From the NCBI GenBank assembly GCA_003973585.1, contig QNYN01000018.1, positions 1-11,539 on the forward strand: a DNA stretch of 11,539 nt. The letters are read 5' to 3'. The notes under the pieces were generated by a model, which had not been told where the DNA came from, made no database searches, and worked only from the letters and a program-made list of their open reading frames with translations. Within the stretch, counting starts at the first letter, position 1, and each line of letters begins with the position of its first letter. Below are positions 1 through 8,914 of the stretch, one piece after another. Made by a program: the position numbers and the translations under genes. The DNA is from Fusobacteriota bacterium (GTDB taxonomy: Bacteria > Fusobacteriota > Fusobacteriia > Fusobacteriales > Fusobacteriaceae).

Positions 1-1
1 A

Positions 2-133
2 GGAAAAGTTGGAACAGGATTACTATTTTTATTTACAGGAGGACTATTTGGTCTTGGAACTATCTATGATTTAATTAAGATAGCTACTAATACATTTACC
101 GACAGTTTAGGTTTACCAGTAACTAGGGATTAA
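2..133 (+). CDS. TM2-domain membrane protein, C-terminal fragment
   Basis: The reading frame is open from the window edge and ends at TAA 131-133, leaving 43 residues of the C-terminus; the start lies outside. The visible part is glycine-rich and hydrophobic ([17 protein letters not shown], then a polar turn and IYDLIKI), which is the second helix and closing Asp-containing segment typical of TM2 domains. TM2 proteins are small proteins with two membrane helices and mostly unknown roles. The last 16 residues or so are polar and probably cytoplasmic. A terminator hairpin follows within 40 nt, so this is the last gene of its transcript. The family call rests on pattern only because the N-terminal half is missing. 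Confidence 0.6.
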   Translation, partial: GKVGTGLLFLFTGGLFGLGTIYDLIKIATNTFTDSLGLPVTRD

Positions 134-171
134 AAAATACATTAATAATTTAAAATTTTATAATTATCTAG

Positions 172-194
172 AAAGGGCATTTTATGCCTTTTTT
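172..194 (+). terminator. Rho-independent terminator of the TM2 gene
   Basis: AAGGGCAT and ATGCCTTT form an 8-bp stem with one G-T pair around a 3-nt TTT loop, followed directly by a T run. It lies about 40 nt after the TM2 stop codon and 50 nt before the next gene, separating the two transcripts. Confidence 0.75.
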
Positions 195-207
195 AGTTTT
201 ATCAATT

Positions 208-213
208 TATAAT
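208..213 (+). promoter_or_regulatory. Possible -10 element for the amidohydrolase
   Basis: An exact TATAAT lies 28 nt before the ATG at 242 and downstream of the TM2 terminator, where a promoter for the amidohydrolase would be expected. No good -35 hexamer is visible at 16-18 nt spacing; that position falls inside the terminator stem. In DNA this AT-rich a lone TATAAT is weak evidence. Confidence 0.35.
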
Positions 214-241
214 TTCTAAAGCAAAAAGGAGATTTTAAACT

Positions 242-1381
242 ATGGAAAAAATACTATCGAATATGAGTTCTCATAGAAAGGAACTACATAAAATACCTGA
301 ATTAGGTTTTAAAGAAACAAAAACTCAAGCTTACCTTATTGAAAAAATCAAAGAATTAGGATATAAGCCACAAATCACCTGTAAAACTGGGGTCTATGTT
401 TATATCAATGCTAACTCTGATACTACCTATGCTTTTAGAAGTGATATAGATGCTCTTTCGATTACAGAAGAAACAAATTGTGAGTATAGCTCTACTCATG
501 ATGGAAAGATGCATGCTTGTGGTCATGATGGACATATGGCTATCCTTCTAGGGTTTTTAGAATATTTAAAAGGACAAAAATTAAAGAAAAATATCTTAGC
601 TATATTCCAACCTGCTGAAGAAGGTCCAGGAGGAGCAAAAGACATTGTTGAAAGTGGAATATTAGAAAAATATAATGTTAAATCTATCTTTGGACTTCAT
701 ATTTTCCCTGGGTTAGAAGAAGGAATTATTGGATCTAGAGCTGGTGGATTTATGGCAAAAGCTGCTGAATTAGATATTACAATTAATGGAAAAGGTGGAC
801 ATGGAGGACAGCCTCATTTAGGAGTTGACTCTATCCAAGTAGCAACTAAATTATTAGATGGATTTAATTTAATTAACTCTAAATATATCAACCCTTTAGA
901 ACCTTCTATAATTGCAGTTGGTAAAATTAGTGGTGGAACTATTAGAAATATTATTGCTAAATCGACAAAATTAGAAGGAACTATTAGGACTTTATCTACT
1001 GAAAATTTTAAACTTATAGTAAAGAAAATAAAAGATATAGCCCGTGGATTAGAAATTGCATATGATGTAGAGATAACTGTTGAAATTGCAGAAGGTTATC
1101 CTCCTGTAGTTAATAGTAAAACTTATATTAAAATTTTAGAAGAAAGTATCAAAAATGCACCTGAATTAGAATATCAAGAGATTGATCCTCATATGTTAGC
1201 TGAAGATTTTGGATTTTATCAAGAATCTGTAGAAGGAGTCTTTTTCTTCCTAGGTAGTAAAAATAAAGAATTAGGATATACATATTCCCTTCACAATTCT
1301 AAATTTAATTTTAGTGATAAGGTCTTAGAAAATGGGGTCACAGCATATAAGGCACTTTCTAAAGGATTAGAAATTTTATAA
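242..1381 (+). CDS. M20-family metallo-amidohydrolase (M20D type)
   Basis: This 379-residue protein should hydrolyse an N-acyl (amide) bond of an amino-acid derivative in the cytoplasm using a two-metal centre. Metal and catalytic motifs are present in the expected order: RSDIDAL at 66-72, HACGHDGH at 91-98 (likely ligands Cys93 and His95), PAEEGPGG at 124-131 (catalytic Glu and metal ligand), GLH at 151-153, the dimerisation-domain motif GKGGHGGQPH at 183-192, AEDFG at 320-324 and LHN at 350-352. The length is normal for the family. The Cys ligand and the GTIRNIIAKSTKLEGTIRTL block match the M20D group, which includes hippurate hydrolases, IAA-amino-acid hydrolases and N-acetyldiaminopimelate deacetylases (DapL type). 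No lysine-pathway neighbour is seen, so the substrate is open. The start follows AAGGAG at 226-231. A strong hairpin lies just after the stop. Confidence 0.9.
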   Translation: MEKILSNMSSHRKELHKIPELGFKETKTQAYLIEKIKELGYKPQITCKTGVYVYINANSDTTYAFRSDIDALSITEETNCEYSSTHDGKMHACGHDGHMAILLGFLEYLKGQKLKKNILAIFQPAEEGPGGAKDIVESGILEKYNVKSIFGLHIFPGLEEGIIGSRAGGFMAKAAELDITINGKGGHGGQPHLGVDSIQVATKLLDGFNLINSKYINPLEPSIIAVGKISGGTIRNIIAKSTKLEGTIRTLSTENFKLIVKKIKDIARGLEIAYDVEITVEIAEGYPPVVNSKTYIKILEESIKNAPELEYQEIDPHMLAEDFGFYQESVEGVFFFLGSKNKELGYTYSLHNSKFNFSDKVLENGVTAYKALSKGLEIL

Positions 1382-1388
1382 TAATACA

Positions 1389-1426
1389 AAAAGAGTAGAA
1401 AACATCGTCATGTTTTCTACTCTTTT
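1389..1426. terminator. Bidirectional terminator between convergent genes
   Basis: A perfect 17-bp inverted repeat (left arm 1389-1405, loop 1406-1409, right arm 1410-1426) is followed on the plus strand by a T-rich tract to about 1433. On the minus strand the stem ends in CTCTTTTT, giving a U run for the opposite transcript too. It lies 7 nt after the amidohydrolase stop and about 60 nt after the atpC stop, so it can end both transcripts. Confidence 0.92.
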
Positions 1427-1442
1427 ATTTTTTATGAAGTTC

Positions 1443-1463
1443 CCTCTCTTTACTAAAGAGAGG
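1443..1463 (-). repeat. Hairpin downstream of atpC
   Basis: CCTCTCTTTA at 1443-1452 and TAAAGAGAGG at 1454-1463 are perfect complements around one base; a realistic fold has about 8 bp with a 5-nt loop. It lies in the atp transcript between the atpC stop and the terminator at 1389-1426. It has no T run of its own, so it is more likely a 3'-end stabilising or processing structure than a second terminator. It belongs to the stretch resembling the atpG-atpD gap. Confidence 0.6.
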
Positions 1464-1486
1464 ATGTCCGATAGGAACAGAGAGTT

Positions 1487-1888
1487 CTATCTTCCCTCTA
1501 CCATACCTACTTTAGTTAAAGCTGACTCTAGAGCTCTTTGCGTAACTGCAATATCTCTATCTTCTTTTAATTTAGCTAATTTTTGTTTAGCTAATTCTGC
1601 TTCTTTTCTAGCTTTTTCCACATCTATATCTTTGATATTAATTGCTTCATCTGCTAGCACTAAAGTTCTTTCTTTAGAAATTTCTAAAAAACCACCTGAT
1701 ACGAAAAATATTTCTTCTGTTCCATTTGATTTAATTTTCATTTCTCCTATAGCTAATTCTGCTACTAAAGGAGCATGTTTTGCTAATATCCCCATATCTC
1801 CTTCAGTTGTTCTAAGAATTACCCTTTCTACTTCACTTTCTAAAACTAATTTTAGAGGAGTTATAACTTCTAATTTAAAAGTAGCCAT
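1487..1888 (-). CDS. atpC: F1Fo ATP synthase subunit epsilon
   Basis: Epsilon is part of the F1 central stalk, binds gamma and the c-ring, and can inhibit ATP hydrolysis. The 133-residue product has the usual N-terminal beta-sandwich (FKLEVITPLK at the start, TTEGDMGILAKHAPLVAEL at about 28-46, FFVSGGFLEI) and a complete C-terminal helical hairpin rich in Lys, Glu and Ala from about residue 89, so the inhibitory domain is kept. It is the last gene of the atp operon. Its ATG at 1888 lies 3 nt after the atpD stop, and its Shine-Dalgarno (AAGGGGGAA) sits inside the end of atpD, suggesting translational coupling. The stop is TAG; a hairpin and the operon terminator follow. Confidence 0.96.
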   Translation of the reverse strand: MATFKLEVITPLKLVLESEVERVILRTTEGDMGILAKHAPLVAELAIGEMKIKSNGTEEIFFVSGGFLEISKERTLVLADEAINIKDIDVEKARKEAELAKQKLAKLKEDRDIAVTQRALESALTKVGMVEGR

Positions 1889-1891
1889 ATT

Positions 1892-3313
<1,422 letters not shown>

Positions 3314-3345
3314 TTATTCTAAAACAGACCTCTTCCTTCTTATTG

Positions 3346-3405
3346 CTTCTCCTAGAATAGAAGAAACCAAGGTTTTACCTTTTAACCTCTCCTAGTTTAG
3401 AAGAA
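3346..3405 (-). repeat. Duplicated motif in the atpG-atpD gap
   Basis: Two copies of a 20-nt unit lie 40 nt apart, at 3346-3365 and 3386-3405, with 17 of 20 bases equal. In transcript orientation they read TTCTTCTATTCTAGGAGAAG and TTCTTCTAAACTAGGAGAGG. Each copy is preceded by a related G(A/G)TAAAACC stretch, so the unit is a degenerate tandem duplication of roughly 35-50 nt. The longer copy also holds TGTCC-ATT-GGACA, a 5-bp hairpin. The function is unknown. Confidence 0.65.
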
Positions 3406-3437
3406 GATGTCCAATGGACAGGTGAGGTTTTATCTTT

Positions 3438-4292
3438 TTATTGCTGAGCTATTGATCCACTTACTATTTCTGCAATTTCTTGCGTTATAGCTGCTTGTCT
3501 AGCTCTATTAAATTGCAGTGTTAAACTATCTACTAATTCATCTGCATTATCTGTTGCATTTTTCATAGCAGTTTTTCTTGCTGCATGTTCACTTGCTGTA
3601 TTATCTAATATACATTGATATAAAACTATATTTAAATATTTAGGTAACAATGTCGATAAAATATATTCAGCTGATGGTTCAAAAATATACGGTTCATTAG
3701 ATTCACTTTCTACTTTATCAATAGGTATTAATCTTTTTGTCGTCAGATCTGATGATACTGCTGATATAAATTTTGAATAGATAACATATACTTCATCAAA
3801 GATATCTTCTAAGTAAAAATCCACTATATTTTCACTGATTTCTTTTGCTTTATCAAACATAGTTTCAGGAATTAATTGGATATATTCACCTTTTAAATCA
3901 TAATCTCTTTTTCTACAATAATCTCTACCTTTTTTACCAATGGCAATTATTGAAACTTTTTTATCTGGATTAGCTACTTTTAATTTTTCTAGAGCCTTAT
4001 TTGCTTGAGAATTAAATCCTCCACAAAGTCCTCTATCAGAAGTCATTAATACAACTCCTATTTTTTTCACTTCAGCTTTTCCATCAAATAAAGGACTTTT
4101 TTCATTCTTTATCCCTGTTGCGATATTTTTAAGTATCCCATCCATAGCTTCTGAATAAGGTCTTGATTCTTGTACTAATTTAGAATATCTCTTAAATTTT
4201 GTAGAAGAAACAACTTCCATTGCCTTCGTTATTTTATGGGTAGATTGTACTCCTTTTATCCTACTCTTTATTTCTTTAATATTCGCAGCCAC
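3438..4292 (-). CDS. atpG: F1Fo ATP synthase subunit gamma
   Basis: Gamma is the rotating shaft that couples c-ring rotation to catalysis in beta. The 284-residue product has the paired terminal helices of the family: N-terminal [26 protein letters not shown] (5-30) and the long C-terminal helix at about 230-284 with MKNATDNA and [13 protein letters not shown]. The conserved core [11 protein letters not shown] is at 84-94. The length is usual. The start is GTG at 4290-4292 with GAGGTG five nt upstream; it lies 13 nt after the atpA stop. The gene after it, atpD, is unusually distant. Confidence 0.97.
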   Translation of the reverse strand: MAANIKEIKSRIKGVQSTHKITKAMEVVSSTKFKRYSKLVQESRPYSEAMDGILKNIATGIKNEKSPLFDGKAEVKKIGVVLMTSDRGLCGGFNSQANKALEKLKVANPDKKVSIIAIGKKGRDYCRKRDYDLKGEYIQLIPETMFDKAKEISENIVDFYLEDIFDEVYVIYSKFISAVSSDLTTKRLIPIDKVESESNEPYIFEPSAEYILSTLLPKYLNIVLYQCILDNTASEHAARKTAMKNATDNADELVDSLTLQFNRARQAAITQEIAEIVSGSIAQQ

Positions 4293-4305
4293 AATCTCAC
4301 CTCAC

Positions 4306-5808
4306 TTAACTAAAATTTGCTTTAAATTCTGATATAGCCTTATCTATTTTTGCTTCTAACTCTTTGTCTAAAGCTTTCTTTTCTGCTATTTCATCTAAAA
4401 TAGTAGAATTATTTCTTAAATCAGCTATTAATTCAGTTTCAAATCTACCAACTTCATCTAATGCTACTGAATCTAAATGTCCTTTAGTAACAGCATAGAA
4501 TGAAATTACTTGCTCTTCTACTTTGTAAGGTCTGTATTGAGCTTGCTTTAACATTGCCATAATTCTATGTCCTCTTTCTAGTTGAGCTTTAGTAGCTTTA
4601 TCTAGATCTGAACCAAATTGTGAGAATGATAATACTTCTGCATATTGAGATAACTCTAATTTAACTTTAGAAGCTACTTGTTTCATAGCTTTTATTTGTG
4701 CAGCTCCTCCAACCCTCGATACAGATATTCCTGCGTCAACTGCTGGTCTTTGTCCTGCATTAAATAAGTCTGTAGTTAAAAATATTTGTCCATCTGTAAT
4801 TGAGATTACATTTGTTGGAATATATGCTGCTACGTCTCCAGCTTGAGTTTCGATAATTGGTAATGCTGTAATTGATCCAGCTCCCATTTTATCTGATAAC
4901 TTAGCTGCTCTTTCTAATAATCTAGAATGTAGATAGAATACATCTCCAGGATACGCTTCTCTTCCTGGTGGTCTCTTTAATAATAATGACATTTCTCTAT
5001 AAGCGATGGCATGTTTTGTTAAATCATCATAGATAATTAATACATGTTCTCCCTTTTTTGCAAAATACTCTGCCATTGCTACACCTGAATATGGAGCAAT
5101 ATATTGTAATGATGCTGCTTCTGATGCTGTTGCTGCTACTACAATTGTATTTTCCATAGCTCCTGCATCTTCTAATCTTTTTACTATATTTACAACTGTC
5201 GATCTTTTTTGACCAATAGCTACATAAACACATTTAACTCCAGTTTCTTTTTGATTTATAATTGTATCGATAGCTACTGCTGTTTTTCCAGTTTGTCTAT
5301 CTCCAATTATAAGTTCTCTTTGTCCTCTACCAATTGGAACCATTCCATCTATTGATTTGATACCAGTTTGTAGTGGCTCATGAACAGGTTTTCTTTGGAT
5401 AATTCCTGTTGCTTTTCTTTCAATATTCATTCTAGTTTCTGTTTTTATTTCACCTTTACCATCGATAGGATCTCCTAAGGCATTTACTACCCTTCCTAAT
5501 AACGCCTCTCCAGCTGGAACAGATGCTATTTCTCCAGTAGCTCTTACTTCATCCCCTTCTTTTACTGCAGTTGGATCTCCTAAAAGTACCGCTCCTACAT
5601 TGTTTTCTTCAAGGTTTTGAACCATTCCTCTTACACCATTTGGGAATTCTAATAATTCTCCGGCTTTTGCATTACTTAAACCATAGATTCTAGCGATTCC
5701 ATCACCAACTTCTACTACAGAACCTGAAGTTTTTATATCTAAAGATTTTTTATAATTTTCAATCTCAGTTTTAATTATCGAACTGATTTCTTCTGGTCTA
5801 ATTTTCAA
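4306..5808 (-). CDS. atpA: F1Fo ATP synthase subunit alpha
   Basis: Alpha forms the F1 hexamer with beta, binds non-catalytic nucleotide and supplies the arginine finger to the catalytic site. The 500 residues are full length. Motifs are the N-terminal helix that binds delta ([15 protein letters not shown]), the P-loop GDRQTGKT at 169-176, LIIYDDL at 257-263, and the signature [10 protein letters not shown] at 355-364 followed by Arg365, the probable arginine finger. The N-terminus matches that known for the Propionigenium modestum alpha subunit, which supports the TTG start at 5806-5808. AGGAGGT stands 7 nt before it. It follows atpH by 18 nt and precedes atpG by 13 nt. Confidence 0.98.
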   Translation of the reverse strand: MKIRPEEISSIIKTEIENYKKSLDIKTSGSVVEVGDGIARIYGLSNAKAGELLEFPNGVRGMVQNLEENNVGAVLLGDPTAVKEGDEVRATGEIASVPAGEALLGRVVNALGDPIDGKGEIKTETRMNIERKATGIIQRKPVHEPLQTGIKSIDGMVPIGRGQRELIIGDRQTGKTAVAIDTIINQKETGVKCVYVAIGQKRSTVVNIVKRLEDAGAMENTIVVAATASEAASLQYIAPYSGVAMAEYFAKKGEHVLIIYDDLTKHAIAYREMSLLLKRPPGREAYPGDVFYLHSRLLERAAKLSDKMGAGSITALPIIETQAGDVAAYIPTNVISITDGQIFLTTDLFNAGQRPAVDAGISVSRVGGAAQIKAMKQVASKVKLELSQYAEVLSFSQFGSDLDKATKAQLERGHRIMAMLKQAQYRPYKVEEQVISFYAVTKGHLDSVALDEVGRFETELIADLRNNSTILDEIAEKKALDKELEAKIDKAISEFKANFS

Positions 5809-5826
5809 CTAGCACACCTCCTACCA

Positions 5827-6351
5827 CTATTTTTTCCATAAAGTTTCTAGTTGTCTCTTAACACTACCGTCTATGATTTCATCCCCTATTTTAAGGATTC
5901 CACCTGCGATTATTGAGCTATCAACCTTTATAGTTAAGTTTATTTTTTTACCTGTTTTAGCTTCTAACTTTTTAATCAAGTTTTCTTTTTGTTCTTCACT
6001 AGGTTCTAATGCAAATGTAGCTTCTACATCTACTATTTGATTTCTCTCATAATAGATTTTTAGGTATTCAGCTACAATAGTTTTAATATTAAGAAGTCTA
6101 TCTTTATCAACTAAGTAATCCACTATATCTACTTCTATTTCTTCTAAATCAGAAAAAATTGTTTCTATAAACTTTTTCTTCTCTTCTTTTGAAATTAAAG
6201 GGTGTGCTACCAATGTTTTAAACTCTTTGTTTCCTAAATATGTTTCCATAATCGAGTTAAGTGTTTCATAAACTTCTTTTACTTTATTTTTTTCTTCAGC
6301 TATATTATAAATAGCTACTGCATATCTTTTCCCTACTTTAGCCTCTTTCAT
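5827..6351 (-). CDS. atpH: F1Fo ATP synthase subunit delta
   Basis: Delta (OSCP-like) sits on top of F1 and ties alpha to the b dimer of the peripheral stalk. The 174-residue length is normal. The N-terminal helical domain begins KRYAVAIYNIAEEKN, and the conserved C-terminal pattern near the end reads SIIAGGILKIGDEIIDGSVKRQLETL, typical of delta. The ATG at 6349-6351 lies inside the end of atpF, giving a 14-nt overlap in another frame; the Shine-Dalgarno (GAGGTAGGGG) is also within atpF, so the two are probably translationally coupled. Confidence 0.96.
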   Translation of the reverse strand: MKEAKVGKRYAVAIYNIAEEKNKVKEVYETLNSIMETYLGNKEFKTLVAHPLISKEEKKKFIETIFSDLEEIEVDIVDYLVDKDRLLNIKTIVAEYLKIYYERNQIVDVEATFALEPSEEQKENLIKKLEAKTGKKINLTIKVDSSIIAGGILKIGDEIIDGSVKRQLETLWKK

Positions 6352-6853
6352 TAGTATCCCCTACCTCATCAATGAATTGGTTTAGTAAAGTTCCTCCTAG
6401 TTCATTATCCATTTTGTCATTGATTATCTTTTCAGCTAATACAGCTGCTAATTTAGTAGCTTCTACTTGTAATTCTTTTCTTGCTTGTGATTTCATCTTA
6501 GCAATATCTGCTTCAGCTGATGTAATCATCTTTTCTCTTTTTACATTTGCTTCTTTTAAAATTTTCTCTTTTCTTTCGTCAGCTTTTTTTTCTGCTAAAG
6601 CTATTATTCTATTAGCTTCTAATTTTGCTTCTTTTATAGCGTTAGCTGCTTTTTCATTTAAAGTTGCAGCCTCTTCTCTATCTTTTTTAGCCTGAGTTAA
6701 TTCTCCTGCTATCTTTTCTCTTCTTGTTTCTAAGAAATCATTCAACGGTTTATGAAAGAATCTTTTGAAAACAAAAACTAGTATAACAAAGTTTATTATT
6801 TGCCAAAATAGGTTTATATCTATACCTACTGCTGGCATGATTGTCTCATTCAA
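6338..6853 (-). CDS. atpF: F1Fo ATP synthase subunit b
   Basis: Subunit b is the membrane-anchored dimer that forms the peripheral stalk. With the TTG start at 6851-6853 the product is 171 residues: a short periplasmic start (NETIMPAVGIDIN), one membrane helix at about 15-29, the conserved Lys-Pro at 35-36, then a long charged coiled coil rich in Ala, Lys and Glu. A longer frame opens at another TTG (6884-6886), but that start lacks a Shine-Dalgarno, whereas AGGAGGT at 6861-6867 lies 7 nt before the TTG chosen. The product then aligns with the P. modestum b N-terminus, which has MPAVSIDIN at the same distance. The 3' end overlaps atpH by 14 nt. Confidence 0.93.
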   Translation of the reverse strand: MNETIMPAVGIDINLFWQIINFVILVFVFKRFFHKPLNDFLETRREKIAGELTQAKKDREEAATLNEKAANAIKEAKLEANRIIALAEKKADERKEKILKEANVKREKMITSAEADIAKMKSQARKELQVEATKLAAVLAEKIINDKMDNELGGTLLNQFIDEVGDTNERG

Positions 6854-6860
6854 ACTAACT

Positions 6861-6867
6861 ACCTCCT
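6861..6867 (-). promoter_or_regulatory. Shine-Dalgarno that decides the atpF start
   Basis: AGGAGGT on the minus strand, 7 nt before TTG 6853-6851. It lies inside the longer open frame that begins at 6886 and argues strongly against that upstream start. Confidence 0.85.
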
Positions 6868-6890
6868 CTCTTAGAAATTCAATCAAAATC

Positions 6891-6906
6891 TAATCTAATT
6901 AGATTA
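6891..6906. repeat. 16-bp perfect palindrome between atpE and atpF
   Basis: TAATCTAATTAGATTA equals its own reverse complement. It lies 7 nt after the atpE stop codon and about 24 nt before the atpF Shine-Dalgarno. As RNA it would give only a weak A-U-rich stem, so it may be an mRNA end or processing signal, a protein site, or chance in AT-rich DNA. Confidence 0.55.
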
Positions 6907-6913
6907 AGTTAGT

Positions 6914-7189
<276 letters not shown>

Positions 7190-7227
7190 TTACCTCCATT
7201 TTTTTATAAAATAATTTTTGTTGTTAC

Positions 7228-8103
7228 TTAATCTTCTGTTGCCATTGATCCTTGAATATATACCATTGTTAACATTGTAAATACGAAACTTTGTACAAAC
7301 CCTTGGAATAAATCAAAATATAAATGAAGTGGTGCTGGTACAACTGCTGGAGCTGCCATATATAAAAGTCCCATTATTACCATTCCTGCAAATGCATTTC
7401 CAAATAAACGCATAGAAATATTAGTTGGTTTTGCTAATTCTCCTATTATGTTCATTGGTAACATTACTGGTGATGGCTCACATAGTCCTCCTACATAACC
7501 TTTTATTCCTTTTTCTTTTATAGCCACATAAATAAACATAAATGTTGTAATAAGTGCTAATCCTAATGTTGTATTGATATCTGCTGATGGTGACCTAAGT
7601 AGTGGCGAAATAACTAATTGCCCTCCTGCTTTGGTAAACCCTGGTATTGGAAAAAACGATGTAATATTAGATATAGCTATAAAACTTATTAATGCTGATA
7701 TATATACTACAAACTCTTTACCTCTTTTACCAAACATTTGTGTAACTAACCCATCATATACATCATATAATGTTTCAAAGAATGCTTGTTTTTTGCCAGG
7801 TATCATTTCAAGATTCCTCAATCCCCAGTTAAAAACTAAGAGAAATAAAGCTATCAATACCCAAGTTGTTACAACTGTAATTGTAACTGGAATCCCATAT
7901 CCTCCATCTGCTAAAGGCATAGCAAAGGAAAAATTATGAGAAGTCGGTATGAAAAACACTACTTTTGGTCCTTCAACTAGTGGTGGTGTTAGTATTTCTA
8001 CCGCTCCAGCTTCAACCGCAATTTTCAGTATGTAATTCATAATTACAGCTCCAACTACGGCTAATCCTACAAAGACTTTAAAACTCACTGGTTTCTTACT
8101 CAT
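7228..8103 (-). CDS. atpB: F1Fo ATP synthase subunit a
   Basis: Subunit a is the membrane stator that forms the ion half-channels next to the c-ring. The 291-residue product has five or six hydrophobic helices and the family core ELAKPTNISMRLFGNAFAG at 222-240; Arg232 is the essential arginine that interacts with the c-subunit carboxylate. The C-terminal helix DLFQGFVQSFVFTMLTMVYIQG (264-285) is also typical, and length and sequence resemble the sodium-type a subunits of Ilyobacter and Propionigenium. The ATG at 8101-8103 has AAAGGAGGG upstream. It lies 26 nt after the atpI-like gene and 44 nt before atpE. Confidence 0.97.
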   Translation of the reverse strand: MSKKPVSFKVFVGLAVVGAVIMNYILKIAVEAGAVEILTPPLVEGPKVVFFIPTSHNFSFAMPLADGGYGIPVTITVVTTWVLIALFLLVFNWGLRNLEMIPGKKQAFFETLYDVYDGLVTQMFGKRGKEFVVYISALISFIAISNITSFFPIPGFTKAGGQLVISPLLRSPSADINTTLGLALITTFMFIYVAIKEKGIKGYVGGLCEPSPVMLPMNIIGELAKPTNISMRLFGNAFAGMVIMGLLYMAAPAVVPAPLHLYFDLFQGFVQSFVFTMLTMVYIQGSMATED

Positions 8104-8129
8104 AGTAAAACTACCCTCCTTTCATAAAG

Positions 8130-8507
8130 TTAATTTTTTAACCTGTGTTTCAATTTATATATAAAACCTTTAACACCAAATAATAAAATGTTAAACTTAA
8201 CATTTAGGAGTCCTACTCCTCCCATTACAACACCACTAAAGCCTAAAAATTTAACCATTAAATATAAAAAAATTCCATAAACTAGATATCTTTTAGTATA
8301 CCCTAACATAGTTAATTTGTTAGCGTTAGAGCTATGAACTACTACTTCTGCATCTCTAATAATCAAATATAATGTAAATAAAGATACTAGCGATCCTCCA
8401 AACATTGCTAATAAAATAATTTTATTGAATGTTATTAGACCATATATTAATATTATCCCTGAAGTTATTACACTATTTCTAATAAGGGTCTTTAATTCAT
8501 TTCCCAT
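8130..8507 (-). CDS. atpI: ATP synthase subunit I-like membrane protein
   Basis: A 125-residue, mostly hydrophobic protein with about four membrane segments (around 13-28, 30-50, 70-88 and 90-110) and a basic tail (YKLKHRLKN). Position directly before atpB, size and topology match AtpI-type proteins, which help assemble the c-ring in some bacteria. Sequence motifs of this family are weak, so the name rests largely on context. The ATG at 8505-8507 has TGGAG upstream, overlapping the end of the preceding gene's stop region; the gap to that gene is 15 nt. Confidence 0.8.
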   Translation of the reverse strand: MGNELKTLIRNSVITSGIILIYGLITFNKIILLAMFGGSLVSLFTLYLIIRDAEVVVHSSNANKLTMLGYTKRYLVYGIFLYLMVKFLGFSGVVMGGVGLLNVKFNILLFGVKGFIYKLKHRLKN

Positions 8508-8522
8508 TTTTTTTACTCCATT

Positions 8523-8729
8523 TTATTTTCTCATTACAAGTCGATATACATTATAAAATCCACCTGCTACTCCTATTACTATAAAGAAAATAAATAAAAA
8601 TATATTTTCTCCTATAAACTTAGATATTACTTTGTAAATAAATACACAAACAAGGATACTAAAAATCATTGTAATCCCTAATTGACTTAGTAGAGATAAA
8701 TAGTAATAAATGTCATTATTTTTTCCCAT
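8523..8729 (-). CDS. atpZ: AtpZ/AtpI-like small membrane protein
   Basis: First gene of the atp operon, 68 residues with two membrane helices separated by a short loop (KVISKFIGEN) and ending in FFIVIGVAGGFYNVYRLVMRK. The glycine-rich second helix followed by an aromatic and basic tail is typical of the AtpZ family, often found before atpI or atpB; such proteins have been linked to ATP synthase assembly and to Mg2+ or Ca2+ handling. The start chosen is ATG 8727-8729, with GAGGTG nine nt upstream. A longer frame opens at GTG 8739-8741, but that codon is part of the Shine-Dalgarno itself. The promoter lies just upstream, giving a leader of about 30 nt. Confidence 0.8.
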   Translation of the reverse strand: MGKNNDIYYYLSLLSQLGITMIFSILVCVFIYKVISKFIGENIFLFIFFIVIGVAGGFYNVYRLVMRK

Positions 8730-8754
8730 TCTTGTATCCACCTCTTACTTTATA

Positions 8755-8782
8755 AGTTATAGTAATACTACTACCTATAACT
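8755..8782. promoter_or_regulatory. Inverted repeat bracketing the atp -10 element (candidate operator)
   Basis: AGTTATAG at 8755-8762 and CTATAACT at 8775-8782 are perfect 8-bp complements 12 bp apart, centred on the -10 hexamer at 8765-8770. The placement suits a repressor that would block RNA polymerase. Only the arrangement is seen; no regulator is known. Confidence 0.5.
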
Positions 8783-8793
8783 GCTATTGTCAA
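8765..8793 (-). promoter_or_regulatory. Promoter of the atp operon
   Basis: On the minus strand a perfect -35 TTGACA (8793-8788) is followed after exactly 17 nt by TAGTAT (8770-8765; four of six consensus bases). Transcription would begin near 8758, about 29 nt before the ATG of the first gene. A long A-rich tract upstream (about 8830-8870) could act as an UP element. Confidence 0.75.
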
Positions 8794-8887
8794 GTTTATT
8801 AAGACAACACTATCACTTTATTTACTATAGTCATAATTCTTTGTTTTTCCTTTTTTTATTTTATTTTTTATAAACCTTAATAAAGAT

Positions 8888-8903
8888 AGTGATATTAATC
8901 ACT
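8888..8903 (-). terminator. Possible weak terminator after the MFS gene
   Basis: AGTGAT and ATCACT form a 6-bp stem with a 4-nt loop, 11 nt after the MFS stop codon. The following minus-strand sequence has only short T runs (ATCTTTATT), so it is weak and may be leaky. Confidence 0.35.
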
Positions 8904-8914
8904 TAGTCTAGAAT

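Noticed and set aside
242..1381. Naming the amidohydrolase as dapL (N-acetyldiaminopimelate deacetylase)
   Set aside because: The sequence pattern would allow it, but M20D members act on several substrates and no lysine-pathway gene is adjacent.
1441..1465. Second terminator after atpC
   Set aside because: The hairpin is good but no U run follows on the minus strand; the one at 1389-1426 is the convincing terminator.
3341..3405. CRISPR-like array or mobile element in the atpG-atpD gap
   Set aside because: Only two imperfect 20-nt copies, no further units, no cas genes, no transposase and no target duplication.
5027..5233. Minus-strand frame inside atpA
   Set aside because: Out of frame with the alpha subunit; Cys/Ser-rich composition and no start signals.
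6372..6695. Plus-strand open frame opposite atpF, hydrophobic product
   Set aside because: Its Ala/Ser/Phe repeats are the complement of the Glu/Lys/Ala coiled coil of subunit b; no ribosome site.
7574..7939. Plus-strand open frame opposite atpB
   Set aside because: Antisense shadow of the a subunit, without a ribosome site or recognisable motif.
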